Shown piece after piece: positions 16,020 to 24,573 of a stretch of 64,000 nucleotides of DNA. The position numbers were made by a program, and so were the translations under genes. The notes beneath the pieces are model-generated. The model did no database searches and was not told where the DNA came from. It saw only the letters and a program-made list of their open reading frames with translations. Position 1 is the stretch's first letter. Each line of letters opens with the position of its first letter. Location of the stretch: positions 944,001 through 1,008,000 of the forward strand of contig NZ_CP149571.1 of NCBI RefSeq assembly GCF_037890695.1, written 5' to 3'. Origin of the DNA: Aeromonas jandaei. Its GTDB lineage: Bacteria > Pseudomonadota > Gammaproteobacteria > Enterobacterales > Aeromonadaceae.

Positions 16020-16059
16020 ATTATTCTTATGTATGACCGTGGAATAATATGAATAATAT
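16020..16059. repeat. AT-rich repeat block in the fimbrial promoter region
   Basis: The nonamer GAATAATAT occurs twice in direct tandem (16042-16050 and 16051-16059) and its core is mirrored by ATTATTC at 16020-16026. The block lies 38-78 bases before the major fimbrial subunit gene, in the 221-base gap behind the LysR gene. It may be a regulator or H-NS-type binding region; no invertible-element repeats were found. Confidence 0.45.
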
Positions 16060-16097
16060 CTCCAATGGTTGCTTGTTATTAACCAAGGAGATGTGTG

Positions 16098-16661
16098 ATG
16101 TCAGGAAATAAGGCTTTATTTGTTGCGCTGTTCTCTATTATGTCCGGTTATGCGATGGCAGATGATACTACTCCCGCGCCAACACCGACACCTATTCCGG
16201 AACAGAGTCGCGGTACTATTAATTTCACCGGTGCAATTATTGATGCACCCTGTTCAATTGCCTCCGAGAGCGTGAACCAGACCGTGCAGATGGGACAAAT
16301 ATCGAGTCGGGTGCTGGAGTTGAATAAAGAGGGGCCGCTGCGTCCTTTCGAAATTCATCTGGAAGGCTGCACGCTCGATACGGTCAACTCTGCGACCGTG
16401 ACTTTCAATGGCATCGCAGACAACACCGAGAAGACCCGCCTGGCAGTCAGTGGTTATGCCAAGGGGGCCGCGATCTCTCTGGTGAGCCAGCATGACGGGC
16501 AAGAGGTGGTGCTGGGTCAGCCAACCAACGCCCTGACGCTGGTTGACGGTGATAATCGCCTGAAGTTTGGTGCCAAGGTAGTCAGTACCCTGCAGACGGG
16601 GGCCAAGGCGGTTGCGGGTGAATTCTCTGCCACCACCGACTTCGTCATGAATTACCAATAA
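16098..16661 (+). CDS. Major fimbrial subunit (type 1/P-pilus-like)
   Basis: A 187-residue secreted pilin. Residues 1-21 form a signal peptide (ending GYAMA), then a Pro/Thr-rich linker (TTPAPTPTPIPEQ) and a FimA/PapA-type domain: GTINFTGAIIDAPCSI with the first cysteine, EGCTLDT with the second, and the terminal FVMNYQ beta-strand that donor-strand exchange and chaperone binding use. The two Cys would form the family's disulfide. ATG 16098 is seven bases after AAGGAG; GTG 16095 is too close. First gene of a subunit-usher-chaperone-subunit-adhesin cluster. Confidence 0.9.
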   Translation: MSGNKALFVALFSIMSGYAMADDTTPAPTPTPIPEQSRGTINFTGAIIDAPCSIASESVNQTVQMGQISSRVLELNKEGPLRPFEIHLEGCTLDTVNSATVTFNGIADNTEKTRLAVSGYAKGAAISLVSQHDGQEVVLGQPTNALTLVDGDNRLKFGAKVVSTLQTGAKAVAGEFSATTDFVMNYQ

Positions 16662-16729
16662 GCGTTGTCACGACGACTGATTGCAGGCGCAAGGATGCGC
16701 AGTATTGATATGGAGCCATATTCGTTGTT

Positions 16730-19189
16730 ATGCGCATATTCTACATACTGCGGTCTCTTTTTATATATTTAGTGCTCTTTGATGTTGCCGTTGCTTCCGA
16801 ATTTGAGTTCAACACCGACCTGCTTGATATAAATGACAGGGAGAATATCGCCTCCGGCGCATTTAACAAGTCGGGATATATTCTGCCCGGCTCATATCTG
16901 ATGCAGGTGAAGGTGAATGATGTCTCGCTCGGAGAGCGACAAATTGAATTTAAAAAGAACAGTCATGGCGAGTCAGAATTTTGTCTTGCTCGCGAGCTGA
17001 GTCTGGAGCTGGGGTTAAAACCGTCCGAGCTTGCCAAGCTGACAGCAACAGAAAATGGCGAGGGGTGCTATGACCTGCGGGTGCTCGACGGCCTGATGGT
17101 CAGGGGAGAGCTGAGTCAGGACACCCTGTTTATCTCGGTGCCGCAGGCCTATCGCGACTACGTCAACGAATACTGGGATCCGCCGACCCGTTGGGAAGAG
17201 GGGATTGGCGGCGTGATGCTCGACTACGGCATCAACATCCAGCACGGCCGCTGGAGCCATGACCGGCAGCAGCTTACCAACCTGAGTGGCTATGGCGTGG
17301 GGGGCGCCAACCTCGGTGCCTGGCGCCTGCGGGCGGATTGGCAAGCCCGCCATGAACAGGGGACAGGAGAGTCGACAGGTGTCCGCAGCGAAGCACAGAT
17401 CTCGCGAGTCTACGGCTATCGGGCCTTGCCGGCCTGGAGTTCGCAGCTGCTGGTGGGCGAGCTGGACAGTGGCTACTCGCTGTTCGATGGCTTTCGCTTT
17501 GCCGGGGCATCCTTCGTCACCGATGACAGTATGTTGCCCCCCAATCTGCGTGGTTACGCTCCCGAAGTAGTGGGGGTGGCCGAGACCAACGCCAAGGTGG
17601 TGGTGAGCCAGCAGGGGCGCGTTATCTACGAAACCCAGGTGGCTGCCGGGCCATTCCGGATCCAGGAGCTCAGCAACGGCATCACCGGGGTGCTGGATGT
17701 CCGGGTGGAGGGGGTCGATGGCACGGTACAGCAATTCCAGGTGAACACGGCCACCATCCCCTATCTGGCACGTCCCGGTTCGTTGCGTTACCGGGTTTAT
17801 GGCGGCAAGGTCGCGCTGGACAGGCATCAGTTCGATGGCCCCCTGTTTGCGAGTGGCGAGTTCTCGTGGGGGATTGATAACGGCAAGTCGCTGTTTGGCG
17901 GGGCTCTGCTGGGGGATGGGTATAACGCCCTTGCCCTCGGAGTCGGCCGGGATCTGCTCTATCTCGGGGCCATCTCGTTCGATGTGACCGCATCGCGGGC
18001 TGAGCTGTTACAGGAGCGGAAATCCGGCGAGTCATACCGGATCAACTACTCGAAGAACTTCGATGAATATGACAGCCAGATCACCTTTGCCGGTTATCGC
18101 TTCTCCGAGCACGACTTCATGACCATGAGTGATTTTGTCAGTGCAAAAGAGCAGGGAGGCCACTACGGAGGGGGCTCGAAGGAGATGTACAAGGTGTTGC
18201 TGAGCTCGCAGTTTCGCGATGCGAATCTGGGTCTCTATCTGGATTACACCTATCAGTCGTACTGGAACCAGCGTGACAGCGAATATGCCAGCGTCTCGGT
18301 GTCGCATTACTTCGACCTGATGGGGTTGCATGGTCTGAACGCCTCGCTGACCGCCTATCGCAATACCCAGGGCAACCAGGCGGATGACGGCCTCTACTTC
18401 TCGCTCTCCATGCCGTTCGGGCTGGGCAAGAGCCTGAGCTACAACGCGGCGAGCATCAGTGGCAAGGCCAGCCACAACGTGGGTTTTCGCGATATGGCGG
18501 ACGAGCGCAACAGCTATTCGCTGACCGCTTCAACCTCGCCACAGGGAGAGGGCATCAGCGGTTTTTATACCCATGCGGGTAGCAAGAGCACAGTGATGGC
18601 CAATGCCAGCTATCAACCGGACAGCCGCTCGCTTGGCCTGTCGATGGCTGGTGGCATAACCGCTACTGCACAAGGCTCGGCGCTGCATCCGGTGGGCATG
18701 ATGGGGGGCACCCGCATGCTGGTTGATACCGATGGAGTGGCGGATGTGCCGCTGCAGTCGGCCGGTCATGTGACCGCCAGCAACAGCTCCGGCAAAGCGG
18801 TGATAGCCGACATCACCAGTTATTACCGGCAGAGAACCATGATCAACGTCGATCTGCTGGGGGAGGATGCCGAGCCACTGGGCCCACCGATAACGGCAGG
18901 CACCCTGACCGAAGGGGCGATTGGATATCGTCACTTTGACATGCTTTCAGGTGCCAAGCGCATGGTGGAAATCCGGACGACAAACAACAAGCCACTGCCG
19001 TTTGCGGCCGAGGTGCGCAATGCCAAACAGCAGCAAATCGGCATGCTGGCAGATGAGGGAATTGGCTATCTGACAGGGTTGCATGATGGTGAAGAGCTGA
19101 CGGTGAGCTGGGGCGAGCAGCAGTGCCAAACCCGTTTGCCAGCCCGTTTGCCGGCCGAGAGCGTTCTTGTCTCTCTGGTCTGCCAATAA
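16730..19189 (+). CDS. Fimbrial outer-membrane usher
   Basis: An 819-residue FimD/PapC-family usher that forms the outer-membrane pore and assembles pilin subunits. Visible parts: signal peptide (to about residue 23), N-terminal chaperone-binding domain (FNTDLLDIND...YILPGSYLMQVKVNDVSLG), beta-barrel with plug (ALPAWSSQLLVGELDSGYSLFDGFRFAGASFVTDDSMLPPNLRGYAPEVVGVAETNAKVVV), and C-terminal domains closed by a CQ-ending strand with a Cys pair. No good ribosome site is close to ATG 16730, so initiation may be weak or lie slightly upstream. Its base composition is nearer to AT at the ends than in neighbouring core genes. Confidence 0.93.
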   Translation: MRIFYILRSLFIYLVLFDVAVASEFEFNTDLLDINDRENIASGAFNKSGYILPGSYLMQVKVNDVSLGERQIEFKKNSHGESEFCLARELSLELGLKPSELAKLTATENGEGCYDLRVLDGLMVRGELSQDTLFISVPQAYRDYVNEYWDPPTRWEEGIGGVMLDYGINIQHGRWSHDRQQLTNLSGYGVGGANLGAWRLRADWQARHEQGTGESTGVRSEAQISRVYGYRALPAWSSQLLVGELDSGYSLFDGFRFAGASFVTDDSMLPPNLRGYAPEVVGVAETNAKVVVSQQGRVIYETQVAAGPFRIQELSNGITGVLDVRVEGVDGTVQQFQVNTATIPYLARPGSLRYRVYGGKVALDRHQFDGPLFASGEFSWGIDNGKSLFGGALLGDGYNALALGVGRDLLYLGAISFDVTASRAELLQERKSGESYRINYSKNFDEYDSQITFAGYRFSEHDFMTMSDFVSAKEQGGHYGGGSKEMYKVLLSSQFRDANLGLYLDYTYQSYWNQRDSEYASVSVSHYFDLMGLHGLNASLTAYRNTQGNQADDGLYFSLSMPFGLGKSLSYNAASISGKASHNVGFRDMADERNSYSLTASTSPQGEGISGFYTHAGSKSTVMANASYQPDSRSLGLSMAGGITATAQGSALHPVGMMGGTRMLVDTDGVADVPLQSAGHVTASNSSGKAVIADITSYYRQRTMINVDLLGEDAEPLGPPITAGTLTEGAIGYRHFDMLSGAKRMVEIRTTNNKPLPFAAEVRNAKQQQIGMLADEGIGYLTGLHDGEELTVSWGEQQCQTRLPARLPAESVLVSLVCQ

Positions 19190-19218
19190 ATACGAATCGT
19201 GAATCGAGAGTGGGTATC

Positions 19219-19938
19219 GTGGTACACAAAATGCGTTGGATTGTTTCTGTTTTCTTGAGTTTGACCAGCCTTCATCTGCAGGCGGCCGTATCGCTGGATC
19301 GCACCCGGGTCATTTATCCGGGTGAGGCCAAATCAATAAGCCTGACGATCCACAACAATAACAACAGCCTGCCATATCTGGCACAGGCTTGGCTGGAAGA
19401 TGAAAAAGGCAACAAGGTGAACTCGCCGTTTACCATTTTGCCGCCATTGCAGCGGCTGGAGCCGGGCATGGAGAGCCTGTTCAAGGTGCAGGCGCTGCCG
19501 GAGGTGGCGAGGCTGCCGCAGGACCGGGAGAGCCTTCTCTACTTCAACATGCGCGAGATCCCTCCGCGCAGCAATACACCCAACACCCTGCAGCTGGCCT
19601 TGCAGACGCGCATCAAGTTTTTCTATCGGCCGGCGAGCCTGCTGGTTGCCGGTGCAAGCCACAAGACGCCCTGGCAGAACGGGGTGGAGGTGATCAAGCA
19701 GGGGGGAAAAACCAGGCTGGATAACCCTACTCCCTACTATATCTCGCTCGTCGAGGCGGTAGTGGATGGTAAGGTGGTCGGCACGTTTGAACCCGTGATG
19801 CTGGCGCCTCATGGCAGTGCCACCCTCTCGTTCGATATGGGGGCAAGGCCATCGTTCACCTATATCGATGATTATGGTGGCCGCAAGCAACTCTATTATC
19901 GCTGTGCAAATAGTTGCAGGTTGCAACAGATAAAATAA
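19219..19938 (+). CDS. Periplasmic fimbrial chaperone (PapD-like)
   Basis: About 239 residues if begun at GTG 19219; ATG 19231 (MRWIVSVF...) is an alternative with a shorter signal peptide and GTG 19210 a third. The mature protein has the two immunoglobulin-like domains of PapD/FimC chaperones: AVSLDRTRVIYPGEAKSISLTIHNNN, then PFTILPPLQRLEPG, LLYFNMREIPP and the second-domain RLDNPTPYYISLV. The conserved Arg of DRTRVIY and Lys of the RIKFFYRPAS loop would anchor the subunit C-terminus. It lies directly after the usher and before two further subunit genes. Confidence 0.9.
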   Translation: MVHKMRWIVSVFLSLTSLHLQAAVSLDRTRVIYPGEAKSISLTIHNNNNSLPYLAQAWLEDEKGNKVNSPFTILPPLQRLEPGMESLFKVQALPEVARLPQDRESLLYFNMREIPPRSNTPNTLQLALQTRIKFFYRPASLLVAGASHKTPWQNGVEVIKQGGKTRLDNPTPYYISLVEAVVDGKVVGTFEPVMLAPHGSATLSFDMGARPSFTYIDDYGGRKQLYYRCANSCRLQQIK

Positions 19939-19958
19939 AACCGTTAAAGGACATTCAG

Positions 19959-20489
19959 ATGAAATTATTTTCTGGGTGTAACATTGTGGGGGGGATGGCG
20001 ATATTACTATCCCCTTTTTTGACTCTGGCGGCCAGCGATACTCTGCAGCTGGTAATCACCGGACAACTGGTCAGCCAGCCATGTTATTTACGGGCAGGAG
20101 ACGAGCTTGTTCAGGTCGATATGTCCACGATCACCGATCACGATCTCGCCGGCAATATGCGAAGCAAAAGCAAGGCGTTTCAAATCCATCTGGAGAGATG
20201 CAATCCCATCGTCGCCAAAAACGTCAAGGTGACGTTTAGCGGAACCTCTGCGGTTGGTGACAGCTCACTGCTGGCGCTGGATTCCAGCAGTCAGGCCAAA
20301 GGGATTGCGGTTGGGCTGGAGGAGAAAAACGGCACGCCCCTGCCGATTAACAGAGCGAGTCAGCTGGTTTCCATTACGACCGGCAATATGACGCTGGAGT
20401 TTGGTGCCTACGTCAAGGTGTTGTCTGCCAATGAACTTAAACCGGGATATTTCAAGGCATCTGCACAATTCAAACTGGATTATGAATAA
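19959..20489 (+). CDS. Minor fimbrial subunit
   Basis: A 176-residue secreted pilin: signal peptide to about residue 25 (LLSPFLTLAAS), then LQLVITGQLVSQPCYLRAGDELVQVDM, ERCNPIV with the second cysteine and terminal FKASAQFKLDYE. Compared with the major subunit it lacks the Pro/Thr linker. Probably an adaptor or termination subunit. ATG 19959 follows TAAAGGA at a good distance. Its stop (20487-20489) overlaps the presumed start of the tip adhesin gene at 20482. Confidence 0.85.
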   Translation: MKLFSGCNIVGGMAILLSPFLTLAASDTLQLVITGQLVSQPCYLRAGDELVQVDMSTITDHDLAGNMRSKSKAFQIHLERCNPIVAKNVKVTFSGTSAVGDSSLLALDSSSQAKGIAVGLEEKNGTPLPINRASQLVSITTGNMTLEFGAYVKVLSANELKPGYFKASAQFKLDYE

Positions 20490-21391
20490 TATCTTCAGGG
20501 GCAGTTTATTGGCCATGCATCTATGGTTTAAAGAGAGTTCAATACTCAATCATTCATATCTGTCGTCCATCATAAAATACTGGGTAAGGTTGTTTGTTCT
20601 ACCGGTTTTTTTATTTGCAGTGAGTATGCCGACGTGGGCGCTGGATGTATCGACCATGACCCTGTCAAATATGTCGATCGTTTTCAACAGTTCGGATTCG
20701 AACAATATTACTGACTCCCGAGTGTGTGGTAACAATGTGGGAAACTGCTCCCGTTATGCCAATAAAGTCAGAATGGAGGTCTCCTACGATAACGGGATGA
20801 ACCAGAGTCTATGAAGGGTATCTCCCGAGCGGCACCTCGGTACCATGGGAGGCTGCCTGCGATCTCTATCTGTGCCCAAAACTGCGATCCTACGCCATGA
20901 GTGTGTTGAGCAACAGGCGGTTGTCGCTCACAGCATCCGGCGCATCCGAAAATGGCAATATCACCGGCATCCAGGCCATCGTCGGTTTTGAGCGGCGGGG
21001 GGTATTCAACGTGCTCAGGGGGCACGCAGAACTGACATGGTATTGGCGCAGATCTGAACTGAGCCTGCCCATCACGTCGTGCTCATTCAGCATTGGTACG
21101 GCCAACTTCGGTATTATCAGGATAGCGCCCAGCTATGGTCAGCAGGTCGGGGTTTCGATTAGCGGCTCCTGCAACCAGACGGCGGTTGTCAGGGCCAATA
21201 TTGGCAATGCGCTGGTGTCGGGAAGTGGTGCTGTATTCCGGGTGAGAACGGCGAGCGGGAACAATATCGGCAGCGTGCAGTGCTACGCCTCCTCACGTTG
21301 CAGCATCGATTTTTCCGTGGTGCTGGAGTCATACCAAGGTATGGGGGGCAGTATCAGGTTAAGTGCCCCCGTGATCCTGCTTTATGACTAG
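20482..21391 (+). pseudogene. Fimbrial tip adhesin, frameshifted
   Basis: Two frames together give about 302 residues. The first (from ATG 20482 or 20515) holds a hydrophobic signal segment ending TWALDVSTMTL, then ends at TGA 20812-20814 after MEVSYDNGMNQS. The second frame, +1 relative to it, continues with (V)YEGYLPSGTSVPWEAACDLYLCPKL and runs to a pilin-type end (SCSFSIGTANFG...SIRLSAPVILLYD), matching a C-terminal pilin domain. The shift lies between 20798 and 20812 and means one extra base or two missing. The gene occupies the adhesin position, last in the cluster. Either inactive, phase-variable or a sequencing error. Confidence 0.75.
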
Positions 21392-21802
21392 TCATGTCGC
21401 CGGGATTGCAGGCAAATATCATGGCGCCATCATGTGTCTACCCATCTCAGCGATAACATTTCCGGTATCGTCTTTAGTATTCAAGTCTTCGTGTGACTGG
21501 ATCTACCTATTCTCTGAACTCTGAACAGAGCCCCCCTGACGTGAACGCTCACTTGCTTTGGATAATGGCTTCGATAGGGTCACTTCTATACAATCACGGG
21601 CATACCTGCAGAAATTTGCGGTTCTTATCTGTGGCGAGATTGTGGCTAATATTGCTTTTCCGTGGGGATGAATGGCACGGAGGTAAGCAAGTCAATTCTC
21701 CCTGCATTGGCAGACAATGCCCTGATTGCGAGTAGTCTGTGACCCGTGGGGGGGGGGGGGGCCAGCTGTCACTTTGGCACTTATTTGTGAGGAAGCTAAT
21801 TA
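21392..21802. other. Gap after the fimbrial cluster containing a 14-G homopolymer
   Basis: About 411 bases without a supported gene. The salient element is an uninterrupted run of fourteen G at 21748-21761, ending 41 bases before the start of the next gene. The longest frame (80 codons, + strand) has no ribosome site or recognisable sequence. I could not identify a convincing -35/-10 pair that the run separates. Confidence 0.8.
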
Positions 21803-22297
21803 ATGTCAAAACCAGATATCCGGCTTCAGGACTCTCTTGTCGCAGGCTTGATTAACGGTGTGATCAACGGCTTGATTGCACACTGGCATTTCAAGGGGGT
21901 CGATTCTGTACCCTTGTCGGTCAATGCCATTGCCCATGAGCAGACATCGGTGTGGGGCGAGGCGGTATCCCTGACCTTCGGTCTGGGGATCATACTGTCG
22001 CTGATCACCGCCAAGCTGTTCGTCAACCATCTGCACAAGGCTCGTCCTGCGCTGCAAAGCAGCTTCAATCCCTCGTTCTTGCGCACCATGCTGCCTATCG
22101 CGATTACCCAGTGCGCCGCACTGTTCGGCTGGTTTGTGGCGCTGGCGGTGATCTGGACCAAATACATGGGTGAAATTGCCGTCTCCAGCTTCTGGGCCGC
22201 CATTCTGGTCGGTGGATTTGCTTTTGTTATCACCCTGTTTATTGAATATCGCACCAAGCAGAATCTGATCTTCAAGAAAGTCAGCCTTCTGGATTGA
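21803..22297 (+). CDS. Hypothetical membrane protein, first gene of DUF2955 efflux operon
   Basis: A 164-residue protein with about four hydrophobic segments (near residues 10-30, 50-70, 90-112, 124-146); unassigned family. AaeX-type DUF1656 proteins accompany similar efflux pairs but are much shorter, so equivalence is not claimed. GAGGAAG before ATG 21803 is a good ribosome site. The HlyD-like gene follows 39 bases later in the same direction, suggesting one operon. Confidence 0.65.
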   Translation: MSKPDIRLQDSLVAGLINGVINGLIAHWHFKGVDSVPLSVNAIAHEQTSVWGEAVSLTFGLGIILSLITAKLFVNHLHKARPALQSSFNPSFLRTMLPIAITQCAALFGWFVALAVIWTKYMGEIAVSSFWAAILVGGFAFVITLFIEYRTKQNLIFKKVSLLD

Positions 22298-22336
22298 TTC
22301 TGCCTCCCCATTTATTTCAGAAAAGGAATAGCCCTC

Positions 22337-23461
22337 ATGAGTGATCCGAAGAGCGCGGCAACCGAGAAAACGGCCGCTACCGTGGCTGCCGCACAGGACA
22401 AGACCAAGCAGGCCCGTTCGCTGACTTATGGTATTTTCCTGGCGGTTTTTATTCTCTGGATTTACAGCTTGTGGGCCGACCGGGTGACCCCCATGACCGA
22501 TATGGGAAGGGTCAATGGCGAGGTGATCCGTCTTGCTCCGCAGGTATCCGGCCCGGTGGCCAGCATCCATGCCGCCAATAACGATGAGGTGTCGAAAGGG
22601 CAGCTGCTGGTCACCATCGAGAAAGCGCCGTTTGAGCTGGAGGAGAAGGCGGCCGAGCTCGCTTTGCAGCAGGCGGCCCAGTCCTATCATGCCGATTCTG
22701 CCTCCATCAAGGTTGCGAAAGCCAATGAGGCTTCCGTCCGCGCTGCGGCCAACAACGCCAGATTGCAGGTGGAGCGATATCGGGCCCTGCTGAAAAAGGG
22801 CACCATCAGCCGTGCAGCCATGGATGACAGCCTGACCCAGCTGCAAACCGCCGAGGCCAATCTGGCGCAAACCGTCTCTGCGCTGGAAAGGGCCCGTTTT
22901 GAGATTGGCCCGCGTGGTGAAGAGAACCCCGAGATTCAGGCCGTGCTCAACAAGCGTGCCCAGGCTCGCCTCAATCTCGAACATACCGAGCTGAAGGCAC
23001 CTGCCAATGGCGTCATCACCAATCTGGCGCTGGCCAAAGGCAACTATGCCAGCGCAGGCCAGCCGCTGCTGACGTTCATCAATACCGATAAGCTCTGGCT
23101 GACCGCCATGGTGCGGGAGAACTCGCTGGCCTATTTGAAGCGGGATGATGCCGTCAAGCTGGTATTTGATGCTTATCCGGGGAAGGTCTTCACCGGCAAA
23201 ATCACTTCCATCGGTTTTGGCAGCAGTGGCAATGGCAGCCTGCAGGTCAATGCCGGCACCGGATTGCTGGATTCCCCTACCTCCCAGCCGAGTGCCCAGC
23301 GCTTCCCGGTCAATATCCAGTTTGATGACCTTCCGCCCGACGTGAGCCCGCGCTTCGGCGGTCGTGCTGTCGTCGCCTTCTACCCGGGAGAGTCATATCT
23401 GGGTGAGCGGTTGGCAGATATCTGGATATGGGCATGGAGCTACATAAGTTATGTTTCATAG
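22337..23461 (+). CDS. HlyD/EmrA-type membrane fusion protein
   Basis: A 374-residue periplasmic adaptor: one N-terminal transmembrane helix (YGIFLAVFILWIYSLWA), a first lipoyl half (VNGEVIRLAPQVSGPVASIHAANNDEVSKGQLLVTIE), a long alpha-hairpin (about residues 100-205), the second lipoyl half (HTELKAPANGVITNLALAKGNYASAGQPLLTF) and a beta-barrel domain. Such proteins couple an inner-membrane pump to an outer-membrane channel. It overlaps the next gene by 11 bases. No outer-membrane channel gene is in the window. Confidence 0.88.
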   Translation: MSDPKSAATEKTAATVAAAQDKTKQARSLTYGIFLAVFILWIYSLWADRVTPMTDMGRVNGEVIRLAPQVSGPVASIHAANNDEVSKGQLLVTIEKAPFELEEKAAELALQQAAQSYHADSASIKVAKANEASVRAAANNARLQVERYRALLKKGTISRAAMDDSLTQLQTAEANLAQTVSALERARFEIGPRGEENPEIQAVLNKRAQARLNLEHTELKAPANGVITNLALAKGNYASAGQPLLTFINTDKLWLTAMVRENSLAYLKRDDAVKLVFDAYPGKVFTGKITSIGFGSSGNGSLQVNAGTGLLDSPTSQPSAQRFPVNIQFDDLPPDVSPRFGGRAVVAFYPGESYLGERLADIWIWAWSYISYVS

Positions 23462-24482
23462 TCCAGCCAATGCCTTGCTGCGGGTAGCGCTGTTTCCGGT
23501 GCTACTGCTGTTTTGGCAATTTGTCTTTGGTACGGATTTACCGCTGCTGGCCCCGGCCATGTGCGCGGTATTCCTCACCACCACCCATAACCCGCCACCG
23601 CTCATCATGGTGTTTCTGATGGCCGGGGTCTTGTATCTGACCTCCTGGATACAGGCATGGCTGGCAACCTTGTTGCTGGATTATCCCCATGTCTATTACC
23701 TCGCGCTGCTGGGCGTATTCTACTGGTGCATGGATCGCACCCGAAAAAACGCGCAGGACCTGATAGCAATCCTGCTCATCGTGGCGACGGCCATGATTGC
23801 GGTGTTCGTCAAACAGAAGGGGATTTCGGTCGACCAGATACCGCTGGCGCTGTTGAAGAACATCTTCGTAGCAGGGTTTACCGCGTATCTGGCCTATTTC
23901 ATCTTCCCGGGTGGTGAGCCGCTAACGGATGCCGCTGCTGCAGCCAATGGTGCAGGCAAGACGCCTCATCAGGATTGGCACACCCTGTTCAAGGCGGTGC
24001 TGGTGCTGACTACTCTCTGTGTCGGCATCACCCTGGATCTGGAGCAGAGCACCATCATTGCCATCGTGGTCGCGCTGATTATCAAGGATCCCAATCCGGC
24101 GCTCGGGCACAACTACGGTATCCGGCGGTTGCTGACCACCTATGCCAGCGTGCTCTATGCCGTGCCGCCCCTGATCATGTGCGTGTTTCAAACCAACCTG
24201 ATTGGCCAGCTGGGGGTCACTCTGGTGTGCGCCCTGTTTATGGGGATCCACGCAGTCGAGAAAAAGGCCAGTTACAACTCGATCCAGCTGCTCTATTCGA
24301 GCTATGTGGTACTGGTGTTCTACTCGATCACCTCGACCAGCATCGATGCGCTGAGCGATGGCCTGATCCGCTTCGGCTCGGTGATGCTGGCGGTGATCCT
24401 GGGGGTAATGGCACTGATCATCATGCAGCCCAGATCGCCTGCCGAGGTGGCAGTGCAGCGAGCAGATCACCACCCCGGCTGA
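23451..24482 (+). CDS. DUF2955/FUSC-like inner-membrane efflux protein
   Basis: A 343-residue protein with two blocks of hydrophobic helices (about residues 8-165 and 185-335), the layout of aromatic-acid exporter-like FUSC/DUF2955 proteins. It begins with a short LLRVALFPVLLLFWQFVFGTDLPLLAPAMCAVFLTTT, characteristic of the group, and contains LDLEQSTIIAIVVALIIKDPNPALGHNYGIRR in the repeat. It probably pairs with the preceding adaptor to export a small organic acid or a lipophilic compound; the substrate is unknown. Confidence 0.8.
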   Translation: MFHSPANALLRVALFPVLLLFWQFVFGTDLPLLAPAMCAVFLTTTHNPPPLIMVFLMAGVLYLTSWIQAWLATLLLDYPHVYYLALLGVFYWCMDRTRKNAQDLIAILLIVATAMIAVFVKQKGISVDQIPLALLKNIFVAGFTAYLAYFIFPGGEPLTDAAAAANGAGKTPHQDWHTLFKAVLVLTTLCVGITLDLEQSTIIAIVVALIIKDPNPALGHNYGIRRLLTTYASVLYAVPPLIMCVFQTNLIGQLGVTLVCALFMGIHAVEKKASYNSIQLLYSSYVVLVFYSITSTSIDALSDGLIRFGSVMLAVILGVMALIIMQPRSPAEVAVQRADHHPG

Positions 24483-24520
24483 GAAGCTGCCGCTACCGCG
24501 TCTGCCGTAGTCATAAAAAA

Positions 24521-24550
24521 AGAGCCCTTGAGAAATCAGGGGCTCTTTTT
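24521..24550. terminator. Bidirectional terminator between the efflux operon and yicC
   Basis: Eleven-base stem (24521-24531 with 24536-24546, one G-T pair) around a GAAA loop, followed by T on the + strand and preceded by A on the + strand, so it can end both the efflux operon and yicC. Confidence 0.85.
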
Positions 24551-24573
24551 ATTGGCAAGCGAGGGTTAATCGA

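Noticed and set aside
15877..16097. Invertible promoter (fim-switch-like) in front of the major pilin
   Set aside because: Only short tandem and mirrored AT repeats were found, no paired inverted repeats with a recombinase gene nearby.
21493..21735. An 80-codon frame in the gap behind the fimbrial cluster
   Set aside because: No ribosome site, no recognisable sequence, and frame ends just before the G tract; likely chance.
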